Both the position numbers and the translations under genes were made by a program. Shown here piece after piece: positions 17,753-27,772 of a stretch of 64,000 bases of DNA. The notes beneath the pieces were generated by a model that was given only the letters and a program-made list of their open reading frames with translations, was not told the origin of the DNA and ran no database searches. Within the stretch, counting starts at the first letter, position 1; every line of letters starts with the position of its first letter. Source of the stretch: Endozoicomonas elysicola (GTDB lineage Bacteria > Pseudomonadota > Gammaproteobacteria > Pseudomonadales > Endozoicomonadaceae); the NCBI RefSeq assembly GCF_000710775.1, contig NZ_JOJP01000001.1, positions 835,400 to 899,399 on the forward strand, given 5' to 3'.

Positions 17753-20079
17753 TTGCCTTTAGAAGTCCAATAATAAAAATAATCAGGTCTTCCAGCATTT
17801 CTACGAGGTGTTGTTCGTTTTCTTGAGTTCGCTTCTTGTTGTTCTGGTGCTTGATTAGCACTTTGACTTTCTGGTTGGGGCTTAGCTTGTTCAGGCTGAT
17901 TTTGTTTCAGCTTATCAACCGCTATTTGAAGCAATGAATGAATACTCGTAACAGGTAGTTGACCTGAATTCTCCGCGGCTACTAATAATAATTCACACGC
18001 TTCATAAGCGAAATCATCTTTTATTTTTTTTATTACCTCATTTCTTTTAATTATTTCAGTATGATTAGGGTTGTCTCCGCTTTTAGGTAGGTTTTGTCGA
18101 AGTAGTGTTTCTACTTGATCCAGTCTATTACTTTCGGTTTTTTCACTGGTGCATAGTTTGGCGACAGCCAGAAATAGTTTTTCTTTGCCAGTAGTCCTTG
18201 GTAGTGGGTGCTTGAGCCTGCTTTCTAACATTTTGCGTAGCTCCTGCAATAATGGGATTGACTCTACCTTACAGTCGCGGAAGCTTTGTGCTAGCTCTGA
18301 AGCCTTATTTTTTTGGAGACATGAAGTTGTTGCATGAATAGCCCCAGTGCTCTCAGGTGTTAGATTTTCAGGCTCTACAGCTGGTTGAGCTAAAGACATC
18401 TTTTTTCTTGGAGGTTCGCCTGAAGCATCAGTATCTTGTTGATGAAGCGCAATAGGTGTACCTATTTGTGAGTCAGCTTGAAGTTTTGAATCAGGTAGAC
18501 CATTGCCTCTGGCTGAAGAAGTTTCTGTTAAAGGGGGGGGGCTTAATTTGAGCTGTGATTCTGTAACCTCTCTAAATTTTGTAATTGCGAAATGACACTC
18601 TCTTTGGAAGTCTTCTCTATGCTGCTTAGCATCCGTTATCATTTGTTCTTTCAATGATCGGAGTCCGCTGATAGTAGTATTTAGTTCCGTTTCCAGCTCT
18701 GAGTATAAGGATGATAGATGTTGGGAATGCTGTTCCAGAACTTTACTGGTACCTGTGGTTATTACAGTCTGAAAAGTACTTTGAATTTTTGGAATTAACT
18801 GTTTCTCAAGGTTTTGCAACATTGTATCTGTAATATGTTGGCAGGATTCTGGAATGACTTTTTCTCGTTGCTCTTTAAGATCAGGAGTGGTTATCTCCAC
18901 CATAGCAGTTAGAGTTTTAGTGATACCCTGATTTAAACTTTCCTGCATTGCTGTTGTAGCACTAACGGCAATAGTTTGTAGTTCCGTTTTAACCATTTCA
19001 ACAAGTTGTTTTGTTATATCTGGCGATATTTTCTCGAATGCAGCTGTATAAGTCTCATCCAGTTTTTGAGACATTTTTTCCTGCATGCTCGGAATAACAT
19101 CATCGTTAATTGCTGCTGCTAGCGTTGATATATTCTCTTCAATTTGATCCTGAAGCTCTACTCCAGCTTTTTCCGCGATGCCCTTGGCTGCAGTCAATAC
19201 TATTTTCTGAACTCTTTCCTGAAGTATGTTTTGTGTTCTCTGAGAATCTTCCAGATTTGGTGCTTGAGATGATGTAGAGGGGATAGTAGGTTCTTGATTT
19301 GAACGTACACTGTATGGTTGCGATACCTCTGCTAAAGCACCACAACTAGGCGGTACCATTGTTTGCTTGGCGGAAGCAGGGTTCGCTTGATCAAGAGCTT
19401 GTTGATGAATTTCTGGTTGAACATCTTTAAGGCTAAGCAACTGACCTGACAGGTATTCGCTATCAGCCACCCCTCTCACGTTTGCAAGGTTATGTCCTTC
19501 ACCTATATACGTTGAGCCAGTTGAGTACTGGCAAGAGGGAGTGCCGTGATAGCTTGAAGAGTGACTTTGATGAGTCAGGGAAGCTTGCGATGAGAATGAT
19601 GGGCTTCTGCCAAACTGATTGCCTAAAAATAAGCTATGTGCATTAGTGGTAGGCATACCCATTTTTATAGGGTGTTCGAATGTTGTTTTTGAGGGTTGCG
19701 GGTTGGGTTGGTTTCTAGCTTGGACCCCATACCCCTGTAATTGATACCTGGGAGGTTGACCTCCCTGTATACCAGATGGAATGTTTTGTAAGCCCGCTGT
19801 TTGAACTGGCCTTTTGAGTACAACCATCTCCCGTTCTCTGACAATTGTGGCGCCTGGAAAACTATATTCACCAGTTGAGTTGTCGAAATTCACGTAAGGG
19901 TAGTTGTTGGCTGGAGCCGAAGTTGTTGAGTAGGGGGCATTACCTGCTGGTGAAGCCGTAGCAGAGTAGGGTTGGATTCCTGCTGATGGAGTAACTGGAG
20001 GGAATGAATAATTTGGATCCATGTTACAGCAAACCTGCTCTTTAGAAATTGATGAAATGTCATGAGAAGACCGTTTCAT
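17731..20079 (-). CDS. Large low-complexity protein of unknown function
   Basis: Not recognised. About 780 residues. The first 300 are rich in P, S, Q, Y and N, with loose Y-S-T/A-P repeats, and look disordered. About 300-530 is a long amphipathic helical region with heptad-like spacing and no Cys-rich or catalytic motif. The section 530-650 is again disordered, about 640-720 is a helical charged segment, and the last 50 are Q/E-rich and end in R-K-R-T-T-P-R-R-N. No signal peptide or membrane segment is seen. The layout suits a secreted or effector protein, but that is a guess. Possible starts are TTG 20094, ATG 20079 and ATG 20022; the last has the best upstream AGG. Codon use is more AT-rich than in the neighbouring dms genes. 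A C9 run lies within the gene. Confidence 0.7.
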   Translation of the reverse strand: MKRSSHDISSISKEQVCCNMDPNYSFPPVTPSAGIQPYSATASPAGNAPYSTTSAPANNYPYVNFDNSTGEYSFPGATIVREREMVVLKRPVQTAGLQNIPSGIQGGQPPRYQLQGYGVQARNQPNPQPSKTTFEHPIKMGMPTTNAHSLFLGNQFGRSPSFSSQASLTHQSHSSSYHGTPSCQYSTGSTYIGEGHNLANVRGVADSEYLSGQLLSLKDVQPEIHQQALDQANPASAKQTMVPPSCGALAEVSQPYSVRSNQEPTIPSTSSQAPNLEDSQRTQNILQERVQKIVLTAAKGIAEKAGVELQDQIEENISTLAAAINDDVIPSMQEKMSQKLDETYTAAFEKISPDITKQLVEMVKTELQTIAVSATTAMQESLNQGITKTLTAMVEITTPDLKEQREKVIPESCQHITDTMLQNLEKQLIPKIQSTFQTVITTGTSKVLEQHSQHLSSLYSELETELNTTISGLRSLKEQMITDAKQHREDFQRECHFAITKFREVTESQLKLSPPPLTETSSARGNGLPDSKLQADSQIGTPIALHQQDTDASGEPPRKKMSLAQPAVEPENLTPESTGAIHATTSCLQKNKASELAQSFRDCKVESIPLLQELRKMLESRLKHPLPRTTGKEKLFLAVAKLCTSEKTESNRLDQVETLLRQNLPKSGDNPNHTEIIKRNEVIKKIKDDFAYEACELLLVAAENSGQLPVTSIHSLLQIAVDKLKQNQPEQAKPQPESQSANQAPEQQEANSRKRTTPRRNAGRPDYFYYWTSKGNVTQPFS
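18533..18541. repeat. Homopolymer tract G9 (C9 on the coding strand)
   Basis: Nine G on the + strand inside the coding region of the gene at 17731-20079. It encodes S-P-P-P-L on the minus strand. A gain or loss of one base would shift the frame and cut off the last 270 or so codons. Confidence 0.9.
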
Positions 20080-20396
20080 TAAATATAAGTTCAAAACTCT
20101 ATTTCAATCTGGCTTGACTATGAGGAATTGTTTGAGGTTATTTGAATGTGTGGATACGTTTTTCAGCTTGAATATCAAGTCAAATTCAGTAGGGGACTTA
20201 AGTAGCTATGAGACCAGTTGATTTTAAAAGTACTCAGGCAAGGTGAACTCCATCCTTTGTGCGCTCAGCCACTTGAGAGTGAATCAACGACCAGAAAAAC
20301 AGCCTGTTTCAGTGGTTCTGGTGAATGTATGATGAGGTCAAAGGCCTGTTGACATGGTTACTGAATACAAGTGGATGACTTCATCTGGGTCAAAAT

Positions 20397-20981
20397 TCAA
20401 AAATGGAAATTCAGACCAAAAAGCAGGGCAGTGCCTTTATAACCATGAGGGAGATCGTCGTAGCGTAGATCTAAACTGAATCCGAGTGAAGAGTAGGGGC
20501 GAATCTCAGTGCCCACACCAATGTATGGGTGTATACCTGAATAGCTATTAGCCTTGTTGTAGTGATGGTCTCCATTCGACTGTATCTCTGGGGAGTACTC
20601 TGACACCTTGGCGTATCCGAAACCTCCATGCAGGTAAATATTCCAGAATGTTAGCAGGTTATAGTCTGCTTTTGCCCCCAGGTAGTAACTATTAAAGTCC
20701 GCAATTTTGAGTGAATAACTGGGCTCGATCAGAGATAAAATACCTTCCGTTAAAAGAGTCATAAAAGGAAGAGAGCCTGTCGCTAAAATGCCCCCTTCAA
20801 TGGTGTAATGGGTTGAAAGCCTGAGAGAATAGTCTAGTTGCAAACCAATGAAAAGATCGTTTCCACTGTCGTGATAATGGCCCCCGATACCTCCCATGCC
20901 ATAGTGTACTCCTATAGACTGAGGGGATGCTGCTGCAGGCAGTATACTCAGGCTCAAAAAAAGATACAGTATATTTCTCAT
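20397..20981 (-). CDS. Outer-membrane beta-barrel protein
   Basis: A 194-residue protein with a clear signal peptide (M-R-N-I-L-Y-L-F-L-S-L-S-I-L-P-A-A-A-S). Alternating hydrophobic/polar strands and abundant Gly and Tyr follow. The C-terminal residues F-G-L-N-F-H-F end in Phe, the usual barrel-assembly signal. It looks like a small eight-strand barrel of the OmpW/OmpA-like or acyloxyacyl hydrolase-like size class. I cannot assign a subfamily. A good ribosome site (GGAAGGA) precedes the ATG. It stands alone, with over 300 bp of gene-free sequence on both sides. Confidence 0.8.
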   Translation of the reverse strand: MRNILYLFLSLSILPAAASPQSIGVHYGMGGIGGHYHDSGNDLFIGLQLDYSLRLSTHYTIEGGILATGSLPFMTLLTEGILSLIEPSYSLKIADFNSYYLGAKADYNLLTFWNIYLHGGFGYAKVSEYSPEIQSNGDHHYNKANSYSGIHPYIGVGTEIRPYSSLGFSLDLRYDDLPHGYKGTALLFGLNFHF

Positions 20982-21429
20982 GGCAGTTCTTCCTTCCTGA
21001 CAGCTTTTTTATTAGATATAACCTCCTGTTTGACCACAGAGTTTAGAAATAGTTTTCTGTGATAAGTCGGCCCGTTTAGCTGAGTTGGTTAACTGGTTCA
21101 GGGGGCATTCCAGTACGCTGTTTTGACACTGGAAATCGTCAAATTATTTACTGGTTGCAAAGACGGTGTAAATTGCTTGATGTTGCTTTGTAAGAACCGT
21201 AATCTCGGCAGTTAGTCGGGGTGTTGGTTTCCTTTTGACAGCGTCAATTCTGGTAACGATTCCTTCGGTTTGCACCCATTCAGATTACTGCAAACAAACG
21301 CTAGCCTATACTCTCGTAATCCCTCAATTGCATGTGGCTCTGAGCGTTTCTACTCCAACTACAGTTTCTTCCCTTTTTATTTTTGGAATCGATGTGTGCA
21401 GAACTACTTTTACTGCAAGGACAACATAG
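20982..21429. other. Gene-free region before the DedA gene
   Basis: A 448-bp gap between divergent genes. A stretch at 21070-21100 looks like the D-arm side of a tRNA but has no matching T-arm. I see no other structure; promoters for both flanking genes are expected here. Confidence 0.5.
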
Positions 21430-22119
21430 ATGCTTGATGCCTTTGTATCTATTCTCGGGGCGCTTTGGCACCAGGATTTTGTGGCACTACAGAATCCGGA
21501 AAGCGTAATCATGATCTACTTCTGTGTGACTTTTCTGATCTGGCTGGAAAGTGCTTTCCTTCCGGCAGCCCCATTACCCTGTGACAGTATTGTGATTCTT
21601 TCTGGTACTCTTGGAGCCATGGGGGTTGTTGACTTCAAGGTCATCGCTGCTCTGCTGGTTCTCGCGGCGGCTATTGGTAGTTGGTTTGCATACCTTCAGG
21701 GACGCTGGCTCGAGCACTTGCCTAAGGTTAGAGGCTGGGTTGACAGGGTTCCTCCCAATAAGATTCAGGTGGTTGATAGGTTACTGATCCACCATGGGGT
21801 TGTTGCTCTGTTTGTCGCTCGATTTATTCCGGTAGTGCGCTCATTGTTGCCATTGATGATGGGCTTCAGAATCAAAAATCATGCTCATTTTTTTCGCTTT
21901 GCAGGGTTGAGTGCAGTGGCCTGGGTTGGCCTTTTAACGGGTATTGGTTATTTGCTGACGCTTCTACCCGAAAATATTTCCAGAGTTGTTACCATTCTTC
22001 TTATGGTCGCACCGTTTGTTACTCTGGGAGTGGCAATCATCAGCATTGCTGTTAGCTGGCTTCTTAAGCGGAATAAAAAAGTACCGGTGATTGCAGTGAC
22101 CAAATCACAAGGTTTTTAA
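21430..22119 (+). CDS. DedA-family (VTT) membrane protein
   Basis: A 229-residue inner-membrane protein. The conserved DedA core is present: E-S-A-F-L-P-A-A-P-L-P near residue 40, and the amphipathic V-A-R-F-I-P-V-V-R-S motif near 137-146, with further hydrophobic helices after it. DedA proteins move lipids across the membrane, such as undecaprenyl phosphate, and affect envelope homeostasis. The Arg residues of the R-F-I-P-x-x-R motif, essential in E. coli DedA proteins, are both kept. The ATG at 21430 is preceded by AAGGA at eight bases. A 164-bp hairpin element starts 12 bases after the stop. Confidence 0.9.
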   Translation: MLDAFVSILGALWHQDFVALQNPESVIMIYFCVTFLIWLESAFLPAAPLPCDSIVILSGTLGAMGVVDFKVIAALLVLAAAIGSWFAYLQGRWLEHLPKVRGWVDRVPPNKIQVVDRLLIHHGVVALFVARFIPVVRSLLPLMMGFRIKNHAHFFRFAGLSAVAWVGLLTGIGYLLTLLPENISRVVTILLMVAPFVTLGVAIISIAVSWLLKRNKKVPVIAVTKSQGF

Positions 22120-22131
22120 GGTGACAGACCC

Positions 22132-22295
22132 TAGGGGGTGTTACCAACTGGCCATCCAACCCGAAGGGCCACCCATTATTTGCACCATACCGCGTTGCTC
22201 ACTGCTCATGTGGAACAACCACACTACGCACCTCGCGCCTTGCCTGGTGCAAATAATGGGTGGCTGGTTGTATGTCCAGTTGATAGCACCCCCTA
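22132..22295. mobile_element. 164-bp MITE-like element with long inverted repeats
   Basis: About 50-bp inverted arms: TAGGGGGTG at 22132 pairs with CACCCCCTA ending at 22295. Inner parts (C-A-A-C-T-G-G, then CCACCCATTATTTGCACCA with TGGTGCAAATAATGGGTGG) also pair, the latter perfectly. The centre again folds around TGTGG-AACAA-CCACA, so most of the element makes one long hairpin. No reading frame and no clear target duplication are seen. Confidence 0.7.
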
Positions 22296-22386
22296 CGTTA
22301 GTTCAGGTATAAATACCGCTTTAATCAATTTTTGAACAAGGTATTTTTAACTGCAATTTTCAAGTAGACAGGCCTCTGATTTCATC

Positions 22387-22926
22387 GTGTCAGAATTGCA
22401 GAAAACAGAAGATGATCAGCTGGTTTCTCCAGGCAGACGGGCTTTTTTCAGGCGTTTCGCTCCTGAGCCAGAGCAGATTGTGCCGGATAGTTGCTATCCT
22501 CGGCCACCATGGGCTGTGGATAACACATTGTTTCTGGCGTTGTGTACGCAGTGCGATCAATGTATCGATCAATGCCCAATGCGTGTACTGGGTCGATCCG
22601 ATGAGAAAGAAGAGATACTTGCCGGTCGTCCTGTGATGGATCTTTCTTATGGCAGCTGTGACTTCTGTGGCCAGTGTGTAGATTCTTGTTCTTCAGGAGC
22701 CCTGGATCGTGAGAAGGGTAAAACGAGGCAGGCTATCCCCCAGCTTGCTGGCAGTTGTCAGGCAGAACTGGGACTGTATTGTAATCTCTGTGAAGAGGCC
22801 TGCCCTGAAAAGGCCATCCAGTTTGGTGCCGATAAAAAGCCAGTTGTAGACCTTAGTCTTTGCAGTGGCTGTGGTGAGTGTGCCATGGATTGCTATAGCC
22901 GGGTTTTAACGATGGCAAAGGTCTAG
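22387..22926 (+). CDS. napF: NapF-like ferredoxin-type protein
   Basis: A 179-residue cytoplasmic iron-sulfur protein with groups of cysteines for several [4Fe-4S] clusters: C-T-Q-C-D-Q-C-I-D-Q-C-P, C-D-F-C-G-Q-C-V-D-S-C, C-N-L-C-E-E-A-C-P and C-S-G-C-G-E-C-A-M-D-C. The N-terminal R-R-A-F-F-R-R-F is typical of NapF. In other bacteria NapF helps insert iron-sulfur clusters into the nitrate reductase NapA. No nap genes are visible here, so it may serve other molybdoenzymes such as the DmsA proteins 5-13 kb away; that is inference. The start is a GTG at 22387 with a modest AGG upstream. Confidence 0.88.
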   Translation: MSELQKTEDDQLVSPGRRAFFRRFAPEPEQIVPDSCYPRPPWAVDNTLFLALCTQCDQCIDQCPMRVLGRSDEKEEILAGRPVMDLSYGSCDFCGQCVDSCSSGALDREKGKTRQAIPQLAGSCQAELGLYCNLCEEACPEKAIQFGADKKPVVDLSLCSGCGECAMDCYSRVLTMAKV

Positions 22927-23036
22927 CCTAGCTGGTTGCCCTTCAGAAAGTAGCAACGAAGACATAGGAGCGCCTGAAACGCACTTCGGATGGCTCATAA
23001 AAGAACGTCAACAGGTCCTGATACTATTTTGAGCAA

Positions 23037-24455
23037 TCATGTTGCCGTGGTCTTCTTTCGAGGAATACCAAGGCGCTGTCGTCGCTCCCAAAGTGTTTTC
23101 CGGCTAATACCCAGTTTCTGGGCCAGTTCAGTTTCTGTCATCTGATCCTGATGCTCCAAGACAAAACGCTGGAAGTAGTCCTCCAGTGTCAGGCCATCCT
23201 GTAACTCTTCAGAATCCTGTCGGAACAGTGTCTGTTTAACCCGAACATCAATGTCCAAATTTTCCGGTGTAATGATATTGTCTTCTGAGAGAATCACCGC
23301 CCGTTCGATGGCGTGTTCCATTTCCCGAACATTACCCGGCCATTGATACTGAGAAATCGCCGCCATCGTTTCCGGAGCCAGAGAAAACAGTTCCAAATCC
23401 ATTTTTTTACAGGTTTTGGCTAACAGCTTCTCTGCCAGCATCAAAATATCATTGCCTCTTTCCCTGAGAGGAGGGATGCGTAGCTCAACTACTTTCAGCC
23501 GGTAGTAGAGGTCTTCACGAAATTCATTCTGTGAAGAGAGCTGTCTGAGATTTCTGTGGGTGGCTGCAATCAGGCGAACATTCACAGATTGGGATTGCAC
23601 TGAACCTACACGACGAATTTCTCCTTCCTGGAGAACCCGTAAAAGTCGTGCCTGTGCTTCCAGTGGTAGCTCACCAATTTCATCCAAGAACAGGGTACCA
23701 CCATTAGCAGCCTCAATCAGACCGGTTCGAGCGGCTGTAGCACCGGTAAATGAACCTTTTTCGTGACCAAAAAGTTCTGATTCAATCAGCGTTTCTGGAA
23801 TTGCTGCACAGTTAACCGAAATCATGGGGCCATTGATACGGCGACTGTTCTCGTGAATAGCTTTGGCGACCAGCTCCTTACCCGTTCCGGACTCCCCTTG
23901 AATCAATACAGTTGCATCAGTTGGCGCCACTTTTTTAATTTGTCGGAACAGCAGATGCATGCCATCGCACTGCCCTAAAATACCGTTGAAGCCATTCTCG
24001 GAGTTGCTGAGATGTTCATTATCCATAGCTTCTGCGTTGGTTTTGGCAGAGCTCTCAGCGTTCAAATTGGATTGCTTTTCGATGGCTTCGGCAACTCTCT
24101 GCAGCATTTCTGCATGGTCGAATGGTTTGGCAATATAATCCACCGCTCCCTGCTTCATGGTGGAAACCGCTGAGTTCAGGCTGGCATAGCTGGTCATGAT
24201 GAGTACCGGAATACCATTGGCCAGGTTAATCATTTCGGTCCCTGGTTTTCCGGGAAGCCTGAGGTCACTGATGATCAGAGCAAACTTTTCACTGGCTTCA
24301 GGTTTTTGGAGGTCAGGCTGCTGCCGAAGAAGAGTTTCAGCCTCATGAACAGAGCCTGCCTCTGTGACGCCATACCCTTGTCGTTCCAGCAGTCGCCGCA
24401 ACGATGCTCTGATAATTTCTTCATCTTCGACAATCAGTATCTGGCCCTGACTCAT
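23037..24455 (-). CDS. cbrB: Sigma-54-dependent response regulator CbrB
   Basis: An NtrC-type regulator of 472 residues. An N-terminal receiver domain (phospho-Asp in I-I-S-D-L-R-L-P) is followed by an AAA+ domain with Walker A G-E-S-G-T-G-K-E and the sigma-54 contact loop G-S-F-T-G-A. A Fis-type HTH closes the protein (L-A-Q-K-L-G-I-S-R-K-T-L-W). The loop has Ser where GAFTGA has Ala, a variant also seen in active family members. Its start overlaps the cbrA stop (ATGA). The partner kinase type identifies it as CbrB, which in Pseudomonas controls carbon/nitrogen use. The pcnB gene and the crcZ RNA that follow cbrB in Pseudomonas are not found here. Confidence 0.9.
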   Translation of the reverse strand: MSQGQILIVEDEEIIRASLRRLLERQGYGVTEAGSVHEAETLLRQQPDLQKPEASEKFALIISDLRLPGKPGTEMINLANGIPVLIMTSYASLNSAVSTMKQGAVDYIAKPFDHAEMLQRVAEAIEKQSNLNAESSAKTNAEAMDNEHLSNSENGFNGILGQCDGMHLLFRQIKKVAPTDATVLIQGESGTGKELVAKAIHENSRRINGPMISVNCAAIPETLIESELFGHEKGSFTGATAARTGLIEAANGGTLFLDEIGELPLEAQARLLRVLQEGEIRRVGSVQSQSVNVRLIAATHRNLRQLSSQNEFREDLYYRLKVVELRIPPLRERGNDILMLAEKLLAKTCKKMDLELFSLAPETMAAISQYQWPGNVREMEHAIERAVILSEDNIITPENLDIDVRVKQTLFRQDSEELQDGLTLEDYFQRFVLEHQDQMTETELAQKLGISRKTLWERRQRLGIPRKKTTAT

Positions 24456-27400
24456 GCCATATCCCCCTGAAATTCCAAAGGCTGCTCCACAAAAACGGAT
24501 TCCGACTCATGGCGTGGCAGCGAGATGATGAAACAGGAGCCTCGCCCAGTCACCGAATCCAGCGGACTAACCACCTGAATACTGCCAAAGTGCTCTTCGA
24601 CAATATTCCAGGTCAGTGCCAGACCAAGGCCAGTACCTTTGCCGGCCTCTTTAGTGGTGAAAAATGGCTCAAACAGCTTTTCCTGTATCGTTTTGGGAAT
24701 GCCATGTCCCTGATCTTCAACACGGATAGTAACCGTGTGTTGATTGGCAGTAGTGCTGACTGAAACAACACCATCTAAATCTGAGGCATCTGCGGCATTT
24801 TTCAGCAGATTGATAAACACTTGTTGTAACTTCTGGCTGTTGCCGCTGACGCAAAGACCGTCAGAGCACAGATTACGGAATACGATATTGCTGTTCTTAT
24901 GGCTCAATTGCAACAGGCTGATGGCCTCCTGAATCGTGCTGGAGACCTCTACAGGCTCTGCAAGTGACGATGTTTCGCTATTGTCCCGGCGTTGGTTACC
25001 ACCTTTCTGGCCGGAATGGGCGTACGAAACCAGAGTTTGAACGATACGACTCACCCTTTTAGTTTGTTCCAGTATCTGGCGCGAACTTTGCTGGATATCC
25101 GGATCCGATGAGAGGGCTCCCATCTCCTGAGCAAGGCAGTCAATACCGGTAATCGGGTTACCAATTTCATGAGCGACGCCAGCAGCCAGCTGACCGATAG
25201 ACGCCAGTCGTTCACTATGGAATAGCTGCTCTTCTAGCATTTGGGTTTCGGTCTGATCTTCCAGCAGCATCACCTGATTACCACCGGTACCGGAAACCGG
25301 TGCCTGTATTGATGCCTTGTGGAGGTTGAAGTAGTGGGTAGCACCATTCATTTCGATACGATGCTTGGTCAGGTGGCTCTCTGGGAGATGAATAAAATCA
25401 CTCAGGATTTGATTCCAGGGAGCAGGAATGGTTTTCAAAGGCATTCCCAGAACATCTTCGGCGCAAATGCCGGTCAATGCCGTCATTGCCTGATTCCACA
25501 GCATAACCTCACCAGAGCTGTTTAATGGGTCAGTTGCAGAGTTATCAATTGAGCAGACAGCCATTGGCAGGCTGTTCAGGGTATCTCTGTGATAGCGTCT
25601 CAGGCTGTCCAACTCCCCAGCAAGTCCTGTTAGTTTGGAGTGGTAGGCTTCCAGGCGGGACTCCATGAAATGGATGTCTTTTGGCACATAATCGTTTTCA
25701 ACATCCAACGGTAGAAATGAATCAACAATTTCGTGGGCAATGGTCGGTCCCATTAGACCAGAGAGGTTTTTCTCAATGCGGTCCCTGAGCCGTCTCAGTG
25801 AATGTGGTCGGTTATCATCCGGACGCATATTCAGATCAGTCAGTGCTTTATTGATTTCTGTTTGAGCCGCAACAGGCCCCAGAGGTGCACTGAGCATTTC
25901 CTGAAACTCATACGAGGAGCGTGCTTTGGGGATTTTGTACGGCTGCTGACTAACTTCTCGCACGAGACAGGCGGCGGCAGCACTGCTCTCTTCGTCAGAC
26001 ATTCGGGTAAAACTGGAGACCAGATAAAACACCAGAACATTGACCACCAATGATGAGGCTGCAGCAATGTACCAGCCATCGTTAGTGATGGTGCCAAAGT
26101 TGACACTGCGTATTGGGAAAATTTCAAGCCCCATCGTCAAAGGCAACATCAGGGTAAAGAACCAGACAGTGGTTCCAGTAAGAATACCGAGAATCAGTCC
26201 TTTATGATTGGCTTTGCCCCAGTAAAGCGTGGACAGGGTGCCTGGCAGCAGTTGTAGTGCACCAACATAGGCGACAATGCTCAGGCTATACATATCTACT
26301 TCATTGTGAAGTAGCCGGTAGAACCCATAAGTGGTCAGGATCAGTGTAGTAATGATCAGGCGCTTTATGTTGGTCAGCCATCGGTAAATATTTTTTTGTA
26401 CCTGAGCTGGCTCTTTCGCCTGATGAAGCGGGAGAATAACGTGATTCAGCAACATGGATGAGAGTGACAGTGAAGTCACAATAAAGAGTCCGCTGGCTGC
26501 AGAAAGGCCGCCAATATAGGCGATGATCGTCAACCACCGACTGTCCAGAGCATGTCCGATGGCAAGAGGGAAATACTCAGGTGGGTATTGGCTGCCAATT
26601 TTAAGGCCGGCCCAGAGGATCAATGGTGTTGAAACACTTAATAGTAAGAGAAAGAACGGCAGCCCCCAGCTGGCGGTAAATAGCATCTTGATATCGCGGT
26701 TTTCAGCAAACGTCATATGGAACATATGAGGCATCACCACCGCAGAGGCAAAGAACATTAATAGCGTGGTGCGCCACGGGCCATCTTCCAGATGGGAGTT
26801 CATACCGATAATGACTTCAGAATTGGCCTCAAGCCAACTATTTAGACCGGAAAAACCGCCAAATACCTGGAAAATAACAACACCGCCCAGCAATGCCATA
26901 ATGAGGAGCTTGAGCAAAGACTCAAAGGCAATAGCAACCACAAGACCATCGTGCTGGTGGCGACTGGCCAGGTGGCGGGTACCAAACATCATGGTGAGTA
27001 GGGTGACCATAATGCAGAAGCCGAAAGCCAGTATTTCTGGTGATGCTTCATCGCTTAATAAATAAACACTGTCAGCCACTGCCTGTATTTGGAGGGCAAG
27101 CAGGGGAAAGGTGATAAAAAGCAAAAGCAGGGTGCTGAGTGTGCCAGCAACGGGGCTGCGAAATCGGAAGGCCAGTACGTCTGCCAGTGAACTGAGCTGA
27201 TAAGTTGACGTGATTCTTAAAATTGGAATCAGCAGTACCGGAGCCAGTAAAAATGCACCGCTCAGACCAAAATAGAATCCGAGAAAAACATACCCGTCAT
27301 CGTGAGCTACCCCGATACTGCCATAGTAAGCCCAGCTACTGGCATATATGCCCAGAGACAGTACGTAGGTGGCCGGGTGGTGAACTACTTTTCTGGGTAT

Positions 27401-27490
27401 AATTTCCCGGTCAGTGGCCCAGGCACAGAGAAAAAGAATGGCCAGATAGATAACGCTGACGAGAAGGATATGTTCCAGTTCAAAGCTCAT
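24452..27490 (-). CDS. cbrA: Sensor histidine kinase CbrA with transporter-like sensor domain
   Basis: A 1012-residue hybrid of a sodium/solute symporter-like membrane domain (about 1-500, some 12-13 hydrophobic helices) and a kinase. A linker and a PAS-like region (about 650-770) lead to the H-box [12 protein letters not shown]. The ATPase domain shows [16 protein letters not shown] and [10 protein letters not shown]. This is the CbrA design. I chose the ATG at 27490: the small gene cbrX ends within its first codons, as in Pseudomonas. A longer frame starting at 27529 would overlap cbrX fully. The TGA overlaps the cbrB ATG, so all three genes form one unit. Confidence 0.93.
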   Translation of the reverse strand: MSFELEHILLVSVIYLAILFLCAWATDREIIPRKVVHHPATYVLSLGIYASSWAYYGSIGVAHDDGYVFLGFYFGLSGAFLLAPVLLIPILRITSTYQLSSLADVLAFRFRSPVAGTLSTLLLLFITFPLLALQIQAVADSVYLLSDEASPEILAFGFCIMVTLLTMMFGTRHLASRHQHDGLVVAIAFESLLKLLIMALLGGVVIFQVFGGFSGLNSWLEANSEVIIGMNSHLEDGPWRTTLLMFFASAVVMPHMFHMTFAENRDIKMLFTASWGLPFFLLLLSVSTPLILWAGLKIGSQYPPEYFPLAIGHALDSRWLTIIAYIGGLSAASGLFIVTSLSLSSMLLNHVILPLHQAKEPAQVQKNIYRWLTNIKRLIITTLILTTYGFYRLLHNEVDMYSLSIVAYVGALQLLPGTLSTLYWGKANHKGLILGILTGTTVWFFTLMLPLTMGLEIFPIRSVNFGTITNDGWYIAAASSLVVNVLVFYLVSSFTRMSDEESSAAAACLVREVSQQPYKIPKARSSYEFQEMLSAPLGPVAAQTEINKALTDLNMRPDDNRPHSLRRLRDRIEKNLSGLMGPTIAHEIVDSFLPLDVENDYVPKDIHFMESRLEAYHSKLTGLAGELDSLRRYHRDTLNSLPMAVCSIDNSATDPLNSSGEVMLWNQAMTALTGICAEDVLGMPLKTIPAPWNQILSDFIHLPESHLTKHRIEMNGATHYFNLHKASIQAPVSGTGGNQVMLLEDQTETQMLEEQLFHSERLASIGQLAAGVAHEIGNPITGIDCLAQEMGALSSDPDIQQSSRQILEQTKRVSRIVQTLVSYAHSGQKGGNQRRDNSETSSLAEPVEVSSTIQEAISLLQLSHKNSNIVFRNLCSDGLCVSGNSQKLQQVFINLLKNAADASDLDGVVSVSTTANQHTVTIRVEDQGHGIPKTIQEKLFEPFFTTKEAGKGTGLGLALTWNIVEEHFGSIQVVSPLDSVTGRGSCFIISLPRHESESVFVEQPLEFQGDMA

Positions 27491-27656
27491 CGCTGTTACC
27501 CCTGACCTGAAGGGTAAAGCCTGCAACAATCAGGATGAACCAGAGAATCCAGGGCTGGTACCACTGCTCACCAAACGTAATCCACCAACCCATAATGGCC
27601 GGAGAAAAAAGGTAAATACCTATCACCAGAAGCAGGACGAGACGGTAGATATACAT
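27480..27656 (-). CDS. cbrX: Small membrane protein CbrX, coupled to cbrA
   Basis: A 58-residue frame starting with M-Y-I-Y-R-L-V-L-L-L and ending in R-G-N-S-D-E-L. It has two hydrophobic segments separated by a W-rich loop (G-W-W-I-T-F-G-E-Q-W-Y-Q-P-W). The stop TGA lies inside the start of cbrA (ATGAGCTTTGA), an 11-base overlap. Pseudomonas has a small gene, cbrX, at the same place, and its translation is coupled to that of cbrA; the name rests on position and form. The frame is short, but its composition, start and overlap speak for a real gene. Confidence 0.75.
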   Translation of the reverse strand: MYIYRLVLLLVIGIYLFSPAIMGWWITFGEQWYQPWILWFILIVAGFTLQVRGNSDEL

Positions 27657-27772
27657 ATTACGTCGGTACAGTTTCGCGGTTGGACAGACATGGTAATGGT
27701 TATATGGGGAAACCGCAAAACAGTTGTGGTTTTTTCTTTGTCATTAGTGGGTTAGGGGTACATGGCTAATGA

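Noticed and set aside
21069-21105. tRNA-like 5' part (GCCCGTTTAGCTGAGTTGGTTAA)
   Set aside because: The D-arm does not close and no anticodon or T-arm follows. At most a remnant.
22927-23036. Search for a CrcZ-type RNA downstream of cbrB
   Set aside because: The gap is only 110 bp, convergent with napF, with no sigma-54 promoter or repeated CA-motifs.
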